In this document: piece after piece, positions 52,774-64,000 of the stretch
Position numbering within the stretch: the first letter of the stretch is position 1
Layout: the number at the start of each line of letters is the position of its first letter
Assembly (NCBI RefSeq): GCF_028369105.1
Contig: NZ_JAQNDO010000001.1
Location: 7,038,501 to 7,102,500 of the forward strand
Length of the DNA: 64,000 nucleotides
Source of the DNA: Polyangium mundeleinium
GTDB lineage: Bacteria > Myxococcota_A > Polyangia > Polyangiales > Polyangiaceae
Reading direction: 5' to 3'
Notes under the pieces: model-generated
What the model saw: only the letters and a program-made list of their open reading frames with translations
Databases searched by the model: none
What the model was told of the DNA's origin: nothing
Made by a program: the position numbers and the translations under genes

Positions 52774-53532
52774 ATGATGGGTAAGGATGCGATGGCACCG
52801 AACGTCCCGGCTCGTTCCGGCGCGGTCGGCAACGACGGGGGGCTCGATCCGGACGCACGCAAGCGGCGGATTCTGCGGCGTGGAGCGGTCGGTAGCGCGG
52901 CTTCGCCCGCGTCGCAGACCCTCCTGGCCGACGCTGGAACGATCCAGCGAGTGACGCGCGGGCGGCCGCTGGTGACCCAGGGCGACCCCGCGAACTCGGT
53001 GGTGATGCTCGGCAGCGGACGCGTCCGCCTGGTCCGGGCGCTGAACGAAGGGCACACGCTCTCGCTCGGCTACCGCGGCGCGGGCGACCTCCTCGGCGAG
53101 GCCGCGCTCGGCGGCGTCCCGAACCACCGCGAGAGCGCGATCGCCACGGAAGACGTGGAAGCGCTCGTCGTGCCGATTGCCACGATCCGCGGGCTCATGT
53201 CCTCGGATCAAGCCTTCGCGAACGCGCTGGTCGGCGCGCTCGTGGAGCGCAACGCCGAGACGGAAGAACGTCTCGCCTCGATGCTCTTCCGCAACGTGGA
53301 AGCGCGCCTCGCCGAGTTCCTGCTCAAGGCCGCCCAGCGCTGGGGCATCCCCGACCCGCGCGGCGTCCTGATCTCGGCGCCCTTCACGCACCAGGAGATG
53401 GCCAGCATGATCGGCTCCACCCGCGAGACCGTCACGCTCACCCTGGGCGAGCTTCGCCGCAAAGGCATCATCGAGGTCGACCGCCGCCGCATCGTGGTAC
53501 TCGATCGCGAAGGCCTCAAGACCCGTACCTGA
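52774..53532 (+). CDS. Crp/Fnr-family transcription regulator
   Basis: 252 residues. AGAGGAG at 52757-52763 supports the start. A 45-residue leader precedes the cNMP-binding-like sandwich (~50-165: RGRPLVTQGDPANSVVMLGSGRVRLV, YRGAGDLLGEAALGG), a long dimer helix (ALVGALVERNAETEERLASM), and a winged helix with recognition motif FTHQEMASMIGSTRETVTLTLGELRRKGIIEV. The cyclic-nucleotide phosphate-binding Arg of CRP (RxT/SA after the GE motif) is not clearly kept, and no Fnr-type Cys cluster exists, so its signal is unknown. The divergent DUF507 gene is a possible target. Confidence 0.88.
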   Translation: MMGKDAMAPNVPARSGAVGNDGGLDPDARKRRILRRGAVGSAASPASQTLLADAGTIQRVTRGRPLVTQGDPANSVVMLGSGRVRLVRALNEGHTLSLGYRGAGDLLGEAALGGVPNHRESAIATEDVEALVVPIATIRGLMSSDQAFANALVGALVERNAETEERLASMLFRNVEARLAEFLLKAAQRWGIPDPRGVLISAPFTHQEMASMIGSTRETVTLTLGELRRKGIIEVDRRRIVVLDREGLKTRT

Positions 53533-53559
53533 TCGCGCTTTTGCAGCCCCTGGCGGGAG

Positions 53560-53854
53560 GTTGGGGCTTTGCCCCAAACCCCAGCCGGGGGCTGTCCGCC
53601 CCCGGCACCCCGGACCAGGCACGGCCTGGACCGAGGGCGTAGAAACCGCGCGACGCGCGGTTTCTACGACGGGCCCGTGGCAAGACCCTCCACCACGTCG
53701 CTAACCAAAACAGCAGCGCTGCCCTACGTGCTGGGAACGTTTTCCCTGTCGACAGCGCGCTTGCGCGCTGTCGTCCTCGGTCCAGGCCGTGCCTGGTCCG
53801 GGTCCAGGGGTGGACAACCCCTGGTCGGGTCCGGGGTGAAACCCCGGCGCAACG
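53560..53854. repeat. Long inverted-end repeat element, copy B (MITE-like)
   Basis: About 295 bp, the only content of the 330-bp gap after the Crp/Fnr gene. The left end has GTTGGGGCTTTGCCCC, GGGGGCTGTCCGCCCCC and CCGGACCAGGCACGGCCTGG. The right end carries the inverted equivalents CCAGGCCGTGCCTGG and CCGGGGTGAAACCCCGG, then CGCAAC. Two inner stems (GTAGAAACCGCGC... and GACAGCGCGCTTGCGCGCTGTC) occupy the place of the AACTGCGC stems in copy A but have different sequence. The centre TGGCAAGACC...CTAACCAA...GCAGCGCTGC matches copy A. Confidence 0.8.
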
Positions 53855-53862
53855 CTCGCCCT

Positions 53863-54942
53863 TCAGCGCGGCCGCTTCGTCGGAACGCGCGTCGGCGCCC
53901 GCCCGCCGAGCTTCAGCCGACGCATCACCGCCACCTTCTGACGTTCCTTGTACTTCGCGTGGCTCGCGTCTCCGAGCTCGTTGGCCGCCTCGGTCTCGCG
54001 GTCGATGAGCTGAAACTCGCAGAGCACGAACACGATCGGTCCGAGCGCCCACGCGGCCGGCGGCGCGAGCTCCATGATCTCGGGCGGCAGCCGTACCGGT
54101 AGATCCACCACGAAGTGGATCACCCGATAGCTCTGATCGCTGAACGTGTTGTTGCTGAGCGTCAGGCCGTCATCCACGCCTGCTTGCAACTCCCGAAGCA
54201 GCGTCCGCAGGAACGGGTGACGATCGCAATAACTACGGAAATGAAAGATCGTGTTCGTGCTCTGCCCGGGCACGACGTAGTTGAACGGAAACAGCCGCTC
54301 CGACAGGTAAAGCAGGATCGGCAGGATGTCGTCCGCCTCCCGCGTCACGATCCGGAACCGCAGCTTGTCGTAGATCGCTGCGGCCGTCGTGTCGGTCTTC
54401 GAGAGCAGCTTCGTGTAGAGCGAGTCCTTGTTCTTCCGCCCGCCGATGAACTCCGTGATGGGGAAGCCGGCCGCGAGCATCCCGCCCACGATCCGATAGA
54501 CCTTCTCCTCCACCAGGTGGAACACATCCTGGTCGGACATCGGGATCGAGAAAAGCAGCTCGCGCCCCTCGAGGTGATGGATGATGTGCATCGACTTCAG
54601 GATCGTGCAGGCGCAGAGCTGCCTGTGACCCTTGCCCGATGCGAGCACCAGGAGCTCCTCCACGGAGCAGCGGGCGACGGGCTTGGGGATCGGGAACTCG
54701 AAGTGCCGACGTAGATAGGCGATCGCTTCGTTCTTGATCGCCTCGAGCCGCGCGCGATCGGCGGGCTCTTCGGGTCGGAATTCTTGCGCTCGCAGAAGCG
54801 TGCGCGCCTCTTCCTCGTCGCGAACGTGGAGCCTGTGCCAGTCGACGACGGAGTCGCCTCGCAGGATGAGACGCACCGCCTCGAGATCCATCAAGGAGAA
54901 CTCGTCGAGGCCCTTGAGGGAGCCGACGGTGTCGTACGTCAT
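53863..54942 (-). CDS. TIGR04552-type protein with RelA/SpoT synthetase-like domain
   Basis: 359 residues; from memory it is of the TIGR04552 kind known from myxobacteria. Residues ~160-335 follow the order of a (p)ppGpp synthetase: GGRKNKDSLYTKLLSK (167-182, cf. GRxKxxxSIYxKM), then YDKLRFRIVT (Asp192, cf. YDLxAxRI), DDILPILLYLSERLFPF, SYRVIHFVVD (Tyr272, His276, cf. GYRSLH), CEFQLIDRETEAANELGDASHAKY (Glu309, cf. EIQIRTxxMHxxAExGxAxHxxY). The Arg/Lys, Asp, Tyr and Glu counterparts of the active site appear present. The N-terminal 160 residues are helical and unlike the RelA hydrolase domain. This suggests a pyrophosphokinase-like or derived regulatory protein; activity is not shown. Confidence 0.7.
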   Translation of the reverse strand: MTYDTVGSLKGLDEFSLMDLEAVRLILRGDSVVDWHRLHVRDEEEARTLLRAQEFRPEEPADRARLEAIKNEAIAYLRRHFEFPIPKPVARCSVEELLVLASGKGHRQLCACTILKSMHIIHHLEGRELLFSIPMSDQDVFHLVEEKVYRIVGGMLAAGFPITEFIGGRKNKDSLYTKLLSKTDTTAAAIYDKLRFRIVTREADDILPILLYLSERLFPFNYVVPGQSTNTIFHFRSYCDRHPFLRTLLRELQAGVDDGLTLSNNTFSDQSYRVIHFVVDLPVRLPPEIMELAPPAAWALGPIVFVLCEFQLIDRETEAANELGDASHAKYKERQKVAVMRRLKLGGRAPTRVPTKRPR

Positions 54943-54976
54943 GACCCGAGGTTAACAGCGCCGAACCGACTGCGTT

Positions 54977-55156
54977 TCACGCACGCGCGTTCGGCGGCGC
55001 GGGCGGCGGCGTGTTCGGCGTCCGGCCGAGCGAGAGCGTGCCAAAGAAGATGCCGATCGTCAGAACGACGACGGCTGCGTGCCCGAGATATGCACCACTG
55101 CACCCGATCGCAGCGAAGGGAGCGAGAGCGGCCAGGTACCAGGGCGTGATCTTCAT
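54977..55156 (-). CDS. Small 59-residue membrane protein
   Basis: Reading from the ATG at 55156, with GGAGG 4 nt upstream, gives 59 residues: MKITPWYLAALAPFAAIGCS, a second hydrophobic segment AAVVVLTIGIFFGTLSLG, and a Pro-rich tail TPNTPPPAPPNARA. The strong ribosome binding site and clean two-helix hairpin support a real gene. The Cys at residue 19 could be a lipobox-like position, but a small double-pass protein is as likely. It sits 34 bp upstream of the RelA-like gene on the same strand. Confidence 0.6.
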   Translation of the reverse strand: MKITPWYLAALAPFAAIGCSGAYLGHAAVVVLTIGIFFGTLSLGRTPNTPPPAPPNARA

Positions 55157-55494
55157 CGGTCCTCCATCAGTGCAGGCGACCCGTCCCTCGGATCGCCCTC
55201 CGGCGCCGCGGCGCCGCCCCTGTCCAAGAACGACAGGGTGCGCTCATCAGCGACAGATAAGTGCATGTAGGATAAGCTGCCACACCCCAAGCCAACGGGC
55301 CAAGAAGTAGCGGTGTCTGGGGCGCCGCATCAAGCGAATTCGTCACACGTTCCGTTCCCGCACGATGCCGCACGGGTTTGCACGGCGAAATATCGAACAG
55401 ATTCGTGGGCTTGACGTCGGTTTTGCAGGTCGCCTCCAGGGCGCCGAACCGTGTCCTCGGAGACGCAGGTGATGCTTGAAGGACGCTGTCTGCC
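55157..55494. other. Gene-free 338-bp stretch
   Basis: No convincing coding frame on either strand, no RNA gene, and no strong repeat. The segment 55240-55430 is less GC-rich than its surroundings and probably holds the promoter of the small membrane protein gene on the minus strand. Confidence 0.4.
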
Positions 55495-55932
55495 TCAGCG
55501 AAGCGGCACGGTGATCTTCTCGGCGTCGCCGAGCGTCAGCGTGCGCTGGATCGAGTCGCTGCGATCCGCGCGGTCGATGCGGATGTCCAGTGCATACGAA
55601 CCATCCGGCAAGTGCACGGTCGTATGGACGATTTTCGGGGCGCGGCCCGGCTCGAAACGGAACGAGCTGCCGCTGACGGCGCCCGCCTCCGCGTCCGCGC
55701 GCGACCACGTCACGTCGAAGCCGACGACCGTGCCGCTCTCCCCGTCGAGACGAAAGTCGACCGAGTGCTCCTTGGGCCAGTGCGGCGCGAGCGACAGGAA
55801 CGCCGCGCCACCGCCCGCGAGCAGGAGCAACGACAAGAGCCGTCGCTTCAGCGGCGAAGGCGCGAGCAGGGGCTTTGCCGGGCCCTCGGGCTCGGGCCGC
55901 GTCTCCTCATCCGGCGTCGTTTCCCGCTGCAT
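55495..55932 (-). CDS. Single-anchor membrane protein with beta-rich exterior domain
   Basis: 145 residues. An acidic/Pro N-terminus (MQRETTPDEETRPEPEGP) is followed by KRR and one helix (LLSLLLLAGGGAAFLSLAP, ~32-50), so the C-terminal ~95 residues lie outside. That part is beta-rich (HSVDFRLDGESGTVVGFDV, KIVHTTVHLPDGSYALDIRI) with an Ig/PEGA-like look. Function unknown. It lies 48 bp downstream of the cytochrome gene on the same strand. Confidence 0.65.
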   Translation of the reverse strand: MQRETTPDEETRPEPEGPAKPLLAPSPLKRRLLSLLLLAGGGAAFLSLAPHWPKEHSVDFRLDGESGTVVGFDVTWSRADAEAGAVSGSSFRFEPGRAPKIVHTTVHLPDGSYALDIRIDRADRSDSIQRTLTLGDAEKITVPLR

Positions 55933-55980
55933 CGGCGCAACGTGACGACCAGGCGTGGGGAAGTCAAACCGACGTGGGGA

Positions 55981-56421
55981 TCAAGGGGAGCGGTTCGCGC
56001 GGATGCGGCCGACGAGGCCCATGATGACCTGATCCGGCAGATTGCTGAACGCCGGCATGCGGTTGCGACCCTTGCGGATGACGTCGGCCACCTGCTCATC
56101 CGTCACCTGCGCCTGCCAGTCCGATCGCGTGAGATCCGGCGCACGCATCATCGGCCCTTGCGGCCCGTCGCCCTTGCCGCGCTGGCCGTGACAGCTCGCG
56201 CAGTTGCGCTGCCAGGCGATCTCCACGAGGCTCTGATCGGGCCCTTGCTCTGCGGAGCTGCGCGGACGCGCGGCGACCTGCCCGGGTTGTTGACCGAGGG
56301 GCTGATCGTGATCCGTCGGCTTCCACTCGCGCACGTCGCGCGAGGAGCGATCACACCCCGCCGCGAAGACGAGCGATGAGCCGAGGAGCAGCGACGTGAA
56401 GACGAACGGGCGCATGGCCAT
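55981..56421 (-). CDS. c-type cytochrome lipoprotein
   Basis: 146 residues. Lipobox LVFAAGCDRS, an ~50-residue Gln/Pro-rich linker, then a small class I cytochrome c: heme motif CASCHGQRGKGDG, PDLTRSDW, and the likely axial Met in NRMPAFSNLPDQVI. It is probably a membrane-tethered electron carrier in the periplasm. No oxidase or dehydrogenase gene is adjacent. The true start may be the second Met (MRPFVF), two residues in. Confidence 0.88.
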   Translation of the reverse strand: MAMRPFVFTSLLLGSSLVFAAGCDRSSRDVREWKPTDHDQPLGQQPGQVAARPRSSAEQGPDQSLVEIAWQRNCASCHGQRGKGDGPQGPMMRAPDLTRSDWQAQVTDEQVADVIRKGRNRMPAFSNLPDQVIMGLVGRIRANRSP

Positions 56422-56546
56422 GAAGGGATGATGGGCCCGGGGCGGGTTGGCCAGCGTTTTTCGGCGGCTGGTTTCGCCTCACCCCGGGTGGCGAGAAGGA
56501 GGGCGTCAGGAAGGCGGGAGCGCGGGCGAGGGGAGATGCGGGATCG

Positions 56547-57164
56547 TCAGGGCGCGCAGGCGTCGAGGACCTTGGGCGCGCCGCCATCGACCGGCATCTT
56601 CATGATGGGCTTGCCGTTGATCGCCGCATTGATGAAGTCAGTGCGGCGGTTCTGGGCCTTGCCCTCGGCCGTCTTGTTGTCGGCGACGGGCTTCGTCACG
56701 CCGAACCCGACCGCGATGAGGCGCTTGCAATCGACGCCCTTGCCCACGAGGTACTTCGCCGCCGACTGAGCGCGTCGCGCGGAGAGGTCGAGGTTCTTCG
56801 CCGCGTCGCCGTCCGCGTCCGTATGCCCCTCGATGCGGAGCAGCGTCACGTTCGGCTTCGAGTCGAGGTACGACTTGACCTGATCGAGGATCGGGAAGCT
56901 GATCGGCTCGAGCTCCGCGCTGCCCGTCTTGTAGACGATGGCGCCGGGGAGGAGGAGCTTGTTGCCCTCCATCTTGACCTCGGGCGCGGGCGCCGCGGCC
57001 GGGGGCGGCGGCGGGGGCGGCGGCGGGGGCGGCGGGGGCGGCGGCGGGGGCGGCGGCGTCTCCGCACCACCACCCACGGACGCAGAGGCCGTGCAGCCAG
57101 TCATCGCGCCGAGGGCGCCGACCATCAGCACGGTGCACAGAACGGGAGCCAGGAACTTTTGCAT
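56547..57164 (-). CDS. OmpA-family (peptidoglycan-binding) lipoprotein with poly-Pro tract
   Basis: 205 residues from the ATG at 57164. Lipobox VGALGAMTGCTAS (Cys24), then a run of about 20 Pro residues, then the OmpA C-terminal domain: LLLPGAIVYKTGSAELEP, LLRIEGHTDADGDAAKNLDLSARRAQSAAKYLVGKGV and QNRRTDF. The Asp and Arg residues for diaminopimelate binding (in NLDLSARRA and NRRTDF) are present, so it should tether the outer membrane to peptidoglycan, as Pal-like proteins do. The Pro tract would be a stiff spacer and, as near-repetitive DNA, may vary in length. Confidence 0.9.
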   Translation of the reverse strand: MQKFLAPVLCTVLMVGALGAMTGCTASASVGGGAETPPPPPPPPPPPPPPPPPPPAAAPAPEVKMEGNKLLLPGAIVYKTGSAELEPISFPILDQVKSYLDSKPNVTLLRIEGHTDADGDAAKNLDLSARRAQSAAKYLVGKGVDCKRLIAVGFGVTKPVADNKTAEGKAQNRRTDFINAAINGKPIMKMPVDGGAPKVLDACAP

Positions 57165-57606
57165 AGAGATTGATCTCCTCCGAGAAGCACGGGCCGCGGC
57201 CAAGCCATGGTTCACCGGCGTGCAGGCAGCCGTCGAGCCGAACGGGGTCTTGGACGCGCTTCTATCAGGTTTCTTCAGAGCGGTTTGGAGTTTTTCTTTC
57301 GCCGCTCGGTCCCCCTCACCCAACGTCAGAGCGCGCAGACGCCTTACGCGTCGTGCTTCCTGCCCCTCGACGTTTTTCGCGGACCAAACGGCTCACCCCA
57401 GGCACGTTCTCGCCGCCGACGTACCAGCCACCCCCCTCATCACGAACCCCCTGACAAACCAGAGGGCGCCGCCGAACCACACGCCCTTCCCCCCGCTGGC
57501 GTGCGCCGGATGCGCCCTCTGCTCTCGACGTGGTCGATCTTCGAGGTCCACGTCGGTCGACGAGGGGCCGGGCGGCAGGCCGGCCCCTCGCGTCAGACGC
57601 GAGCCT
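57165..57606. other. Gene-free 442-bp stretch
   Basis: Open frames here lack protein-like composition, start sites and hydrophobic pattern. The left 200 bp, upstream of the OmpA-like gene, include an AT-richer patch near 57270-57305 that may be its promoter. The right end holds the hairpin at 57561-57590. Nothing else recognised. Confidence 0.45.
57561..57590 (-). terminator. Terminator-like hairpin after the lipoprotein gene at 57607
   Basis: Arms CGAGGGGCCGG and CCGGCCCCTCG (11 bp, perfect) around an 8-nt loop, 17 bp past the minus-strand stop. No T-tract. Confidence 0.55.
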
Positions 57607-58686
57607 TCACGGCATCGGGGCGCAGGGATCCGGCGGGGGCTCGCCCTTCGGCGCCACCGGGCCGAGCTGCACGGCCTTGGCGTTGAAGCCGAGGCCGATC
57701 GAGATGCCGTCACACTCGACGGCCGGATCCTGCGAGCCGTTCTTCATGATGTCGGACGCCTGGCGGATCTGGTTCAGGATGCTCTGCAGCGTCGGCGACA
57801 TCGGATCGCAGAACGACTCGTCGAACGCCGCCGCGACCTTCGTGATCTCCGAGATGAGCGCCTCGGTCTCGATGACGCCGGCGATCGTGCCGTTCGTGCC
57901 GCCGTTGCGATCCGCGTCGAGGTCCACGGTGATGACCGCGCTGTTGATGTCGAGCGTGATCGAGAAGCCGCTGATCGAGAGCGAGAGCTTGACCGTGCCC
58001 TTCGTGCCCGAGACCCACGTGTTCTTCACGACGTAGCTCTTCGGGAAGACGATCTTCGCCGAGGTCGGATCCATGTCGTTGTTCAGGAGCTCGGGCAGGA
58101 GCGGCCACTGGTCGGTGCCATCCCACTTCGGCGGAGCGCCGAGGTCCGCGCCGCCGTAGAGCTTCGCCTGCAGGCCGTTGCAGTCCTCCGACGTGCCGAG
58201 CGTCGACATGTCGAGCATGATCGTGAACTCGCCGTCCGAGATCGCCTGGTTCGCCTGCGTGCTGAGGTCGGACGAGAGGCCGAGGATGACCGGCAGGATG
58301 TTCTTGCCGAACGAGTTGTCCCGGCCCTCTTCGCCGTCCGGATACACGGCCGCAGGCGAGCCGCCTGCGCGCGGCTTGCACAGGCCGACCGACGCCTTCG
58401 TCGACGCACGACCGTCGAGATCGTAGCCGTAGAACTTCCAGCCGCCCGTGGGATCGGGCGTGCCGTCGCGCTTCGTGTCGCCGAGGAAGATCTGGCTCAT
58501 CGCCATCACCTTGCCCGCCCCCTCACAGGTGGACAAACCCTCGGGCTCTTCCGGCGGCGCGAGGCCCGCGGGATCCTCGGACGGCGGCGGAACCGGGGGT
58601 TTCTCCGAGACCGTGTCGGAGCCGCAACCAAGAACAGCGAGCGAAGTCGCCACAAATGCGGCGGAGAGAAGACGGGTGCGAAGCAT
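57607..58686 (-). CDS. Lipoprotein of unknown function
   Basis: 359 residues from the ATG at 58686; a GTG 15 bp upstream is the alternative. Lipobox LAVLGCGSD (Cys21), a Pro-rich linker (EKPPVPPPSEDP), then a beta-rich body with acidic loops (DLDADRNGG, YGYDLDGRAS) and four Cys. Repeating strand patterns such as GTVKLSLSISGFSITLDI suggest a sandwich or barrel. No family recognised. A small inverted repeat GACCCG-AGCG-CGGGTC (58709-58724) lies just upstream of the start. It is divergent from dnaE across 274 bp with no other visible feature. Confidence 0.65.
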   Translation of the reverse strand: MLRTRLLSAAFVATSLAVLGCGSDTVSEKPPVPPPSEDPAGLAPPEEPEGLSTCEGAGKVMAMSQIFLGDTKRDGTPDPTGGWKFYGYDLDGRASTKASVGLCKPRAGGSPAAVYPDGEEGRDNSFGKNILPVILGLSSDLSTQANQAISDGEFTIMLDMSTLGTSEDCNGLQAKLYGGADLGAPPKWDGTDQWPLLPELLNNDMDPTSAKIVFPKSYVVKNTWVSGTKGTVKLSLSISGFSITLDINSAVITVDLDADRNGGTNGTIAGVIETEALISEITKVAAAFDESFCDPMSPTLQSILNQIRQASDIMKNGSQDPAVECDGISIGLGFNAKAVQLGPVAPKGEPPPDPCAPMP

Positions 58687-58960
58687 AGAAACCTGACTCA
58701 CTTTCCCGGACCCGAGCGCGGGTCGTCAAGCGCACGGCAGCTCGTCGAGTGCCCGTGGATGTGGCGCATGCTAGCCAGGGCGCAGTCGCTTCACAAGAGC
58801 GTCACAGGGCGCGGCGCTTCGCACACGACCAGAGTGCAGCCGTACGATGCAGCTTCACGAGTGACGCTAAGCATCACGAACACGCGCCTCGTTTGATGAC
58901 GCGCGCCTATCCTGAAGCGAGCTCGCCCGAGCAGCTAGAAACGCCGAGGCAAGATCGATC

Positions 58961-62586
<3,626 letters not shown>

Positions 62587-62590
<4 letters not shown>

Positions 62591-63525
62591 CCCGACGCCG
62601 CCGTGGCCTTCACCATCGTGTCGAGGCGCGGCTCGACCGCGGCCTTGTCTTCCTGGTGCTTGAGCAAGAGGCCGAGCGTGTCGCGCGCGAGGTCCGGCTC
62701 GAGCTTGCTCTTGCCGAGCAGGACGAGCGCGCGCGCCCAGTCGAGCGTCTCGCTCACGGCGGGCGCCTTGCGTAGATCCATCTTGCGGAGCTCGCCGATG
62801 AACGCGACGAGGTGCGCGGCGAGCGTGTGATCGATGCCGGGGACGACGAGCTCCAGGATGGCGAGCTCGCGCGAGGAGGACGGGTAATCGAGGAAGGCGT
62901 GCAGGCATCGCCTACGGAGCGCCTCGGTCATCTCGCGGGTGGCGTTCGTCGTCAGGAGCACGAGCGGAGGGTGCTTGGCGCGGAAGGTGCCGAGCTCAGG
63001 GATGGTGACCTGCAGCTCCGAGAGGATCTCAAGGAGAAACGCCTCGAACTCGGGATCGGCGCGATCGACCTCGTCAAGGAGCAGGACGACGGGAGCTTCG
63101 CTGCGGATCGCGGCGAGCAGGGGGCGGGAGAGGAGGAAGTGCTCGGTGAAGAACGAGGCCTCGCTGCTGGCCACGATCTGCGCGGCTCCGGCGATCGACG
63201 CGCCGTGCGTCTCCGCGGCGATCGCGTCGCGGAGGAGCTGCGTGTAGAGCATCTGCTTGGCGTAGTCCCACTCGTAGAGGGCTTTGGCCTCGTCGAGGCC
63301 CTCGTAACACTGCAACCGGACGAGCGGACGGCCGAGCGCCTGGGCGGCGGCGCGGGCGAGGTCGGTCTTGCCGACCCCCGCGGGCCCTTCGAGCATGAGC
63401 GGGCGCCCCATGCGGAGGGCGAGCCAGAGGGAGAGGGCCGTGGCCGGGTCGCAGAGGTAGCGCGCCGCGCCAAGGGCAGCCGAGAGCGCCTGGGGAGAGG
63501 CGATCGGGTCGGGGGAGGCGGTCAC
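62587..63525 (-). CDS. MoxR-type AAA+ ATPase
   Basis: 312 residues from a GTG at 63525. Walker A EGPAGVGKTDLARA, Walker B VVLLLDEVDRADPEFEAFLLE, sensor 1 VLLTTNAT and an Arg-finger region REMTEALRRRCLHAFLDYP identify a MoxR/RavA-clade ATPase. These usually work with VWA-domain proteins to insert metals or fold complexes. The expected partner gene would lie downstream, but here the gene ends head-on with dnaE, the two stop codons overlapping (62587-62590), so no partner is adjacent. The start of the DUF4388 gene lies divergently, 76 bp away. Confidence 0.9.
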
Positions 63526-63601
63526 GGGGAGCACGGTAGCATGGCCATCCCCGCGGAATGCCGGGGCATGTCCCGCTCGTGTCCTGCTATAAACCGAGCA
63601 G

Positions 63602-64000
63602 ATGGGCGAGGACGGCCACGATCTCGTGCGCGTGGACGGCACGGGTACGGCGCACCCAGTCGGCAAGCTGGCAAGCCAGCGAATGCGCGCGCGACAAGGC
63701 GCGTTCCGACTGATGCCGGCGCCTGCGCACGTGGTCGTGATGCGACGCGCGGAAGGGGTCGAGGCCGGGAGCTTGCGGCTCTGCGGCGAGATCACGAGCG
63801 CGAGCGCGCTTTGCGACATCGTGTCGATGATCGGCCAGAGCGCGTGGACCGGCGAGCTCGCGATCTACGACGGCGCGACGAACCGAAGCGTCTTCTTCGA
63901 GCACGGCGCGGTGGTGGGCGCGCTGTCGAGCGCCGAAGGCGAGCGGCTCGGCGAGATGCTCTACCGCTACGGCGCGCTCTCGCTGGAGCAGCTGCAAGAG
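63602..64000 (+). CDS. DUF4388-domain protein (3' end outside window)
   Basis: 133 codons from the ATG at 63602, still open at the window edge. After a ~55-residue leader, SLRLCGEITSASALCDIVSMIGQSAWTGELAIYDGATNRSVFFEHGAVVGALSS and GERLGEMLYRYGALSLEQLQE form a DUF4388 (PatA N-terminal-like) domain, common in myxobacterial signalling proteins where it precedes response-regulator or TPR parts. What follows is not visible. Ribosome binding site weak. Confidence 0.75.
   Translation, partial: MGEDGHDLVRVDGTGTAHPVGKLASQRMRARQGAFRLMPAPAHVVVMRRAEGVEAGSLRLCGEITSASALCDIVSMIGQSAWTGELAIYDGATNRSVFFEHGAVVGALSSAEGERLGEMLYRYGALSLEQLQE

Noticed and set aside
57165-57606. Coding frames running right through this gap on the plus strand
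   Set aside because: Composition is Arg/Pro/Ser shadow-like, there are no ribosome binding sites, and the frames run antisense into the lipoprotein gene.

Overview
The window is high-GC, densely packed DNA that looks like the chromosome of a myxobacterium of the Polyangium/Sorangium type. The pointers are: many surface lipoproteins with Gly-rich or Asp/Ala-rich linkers, a MYXO-CTERM-like Cys/TM/Arg tag, a membrane-anchored Ser/Thr kinase, a DUF4388 protein, a TIGR04552-type protein, frequent GTG starts, and dispersed hairpin repeats. No transposase, integrase, tRNA or rRNA gene was seen. The affiliation is inferred from content, not from a search.

Layout. 1-7.9 kb: envelope proteins (a partial membrane protein, an M61-like peptidase, a DUF4091 glycosidase-like lipoprotein, a VCBS/CARDB lipoprotein). 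7.9-11.9 kb: a Tim44/zinc-ribbon and TPM membrane pair, trpS and a GrpB-family gene. 11.9-15 kb: the clearest accessory island, with seven 43-bp tandem repeats, then a Septu-type PtuA ATPase and PtuB HNH nuclease, then a SLOG-fold TIGR00725 gene whose start overlaps the ptuB stop. 15-16.9 kb: a PAS histidine kinase with decayed receiver and ATPase parts.

17.2-26.5 kb is one uninterrupted minus-strand run: Ser/Thr kinase, RutE-like nitroreductase, circularly permuted ATP-grasp, alpha-E protein, P-loop ATPase, TPR protein with a P-loop-less STAND-like domain, and a glutamine-amidotransferase/transglutaminase fusion. Several junctions overlap by 4 bp. The ATP-grasp/alpha-E/transglutaminase set is a known peptide-ligase-type neighbourhood; the ATPase/TPR pair embedded in it is unusual. 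26.5-38 kb: a CAP lipoprotein, a PaaZ/BoxD-like aldehyde dehydrogenase, a repeat-rich membrane protein, a TolC-like channel, TPR proteins (one fused to a zincin-like domain that has lost HExxH), a DECD-box RNA helicase and an L,D-transpeptidase. 38-47 kb: membrane proteins and large lipoproteins, including a 1392-residue one with an internal MYXO-CTERM-like tag.

47-52.6 kb is a housekeeping minus-strand operon: DUF507, zinc-ribbon protein, NAD-dependent epimerase, YicC RNase, guanylate kinase, MTA phosphorylase and a PfkB kinase. 52.6-58.7 kb holds a Crp/Fnr regulator, a RelA/SpoT-like protein, a 59-residue membrane protein, a c-type cytochrome, an OmpA-like lipoprotein and another lipoprotein. 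58.9-64 kb holds dnaE, a MoxR-type ATPase whose stop overlaps the dnaE stop, and the start of a DUF4388 protein.

Two dispersed repeat families, each present twice, lie between genes: a ~93-bp element whose stem differs between copies but stays paired, and a ~300-340-bp element with long imperfect inverted ends built from several hairpins.
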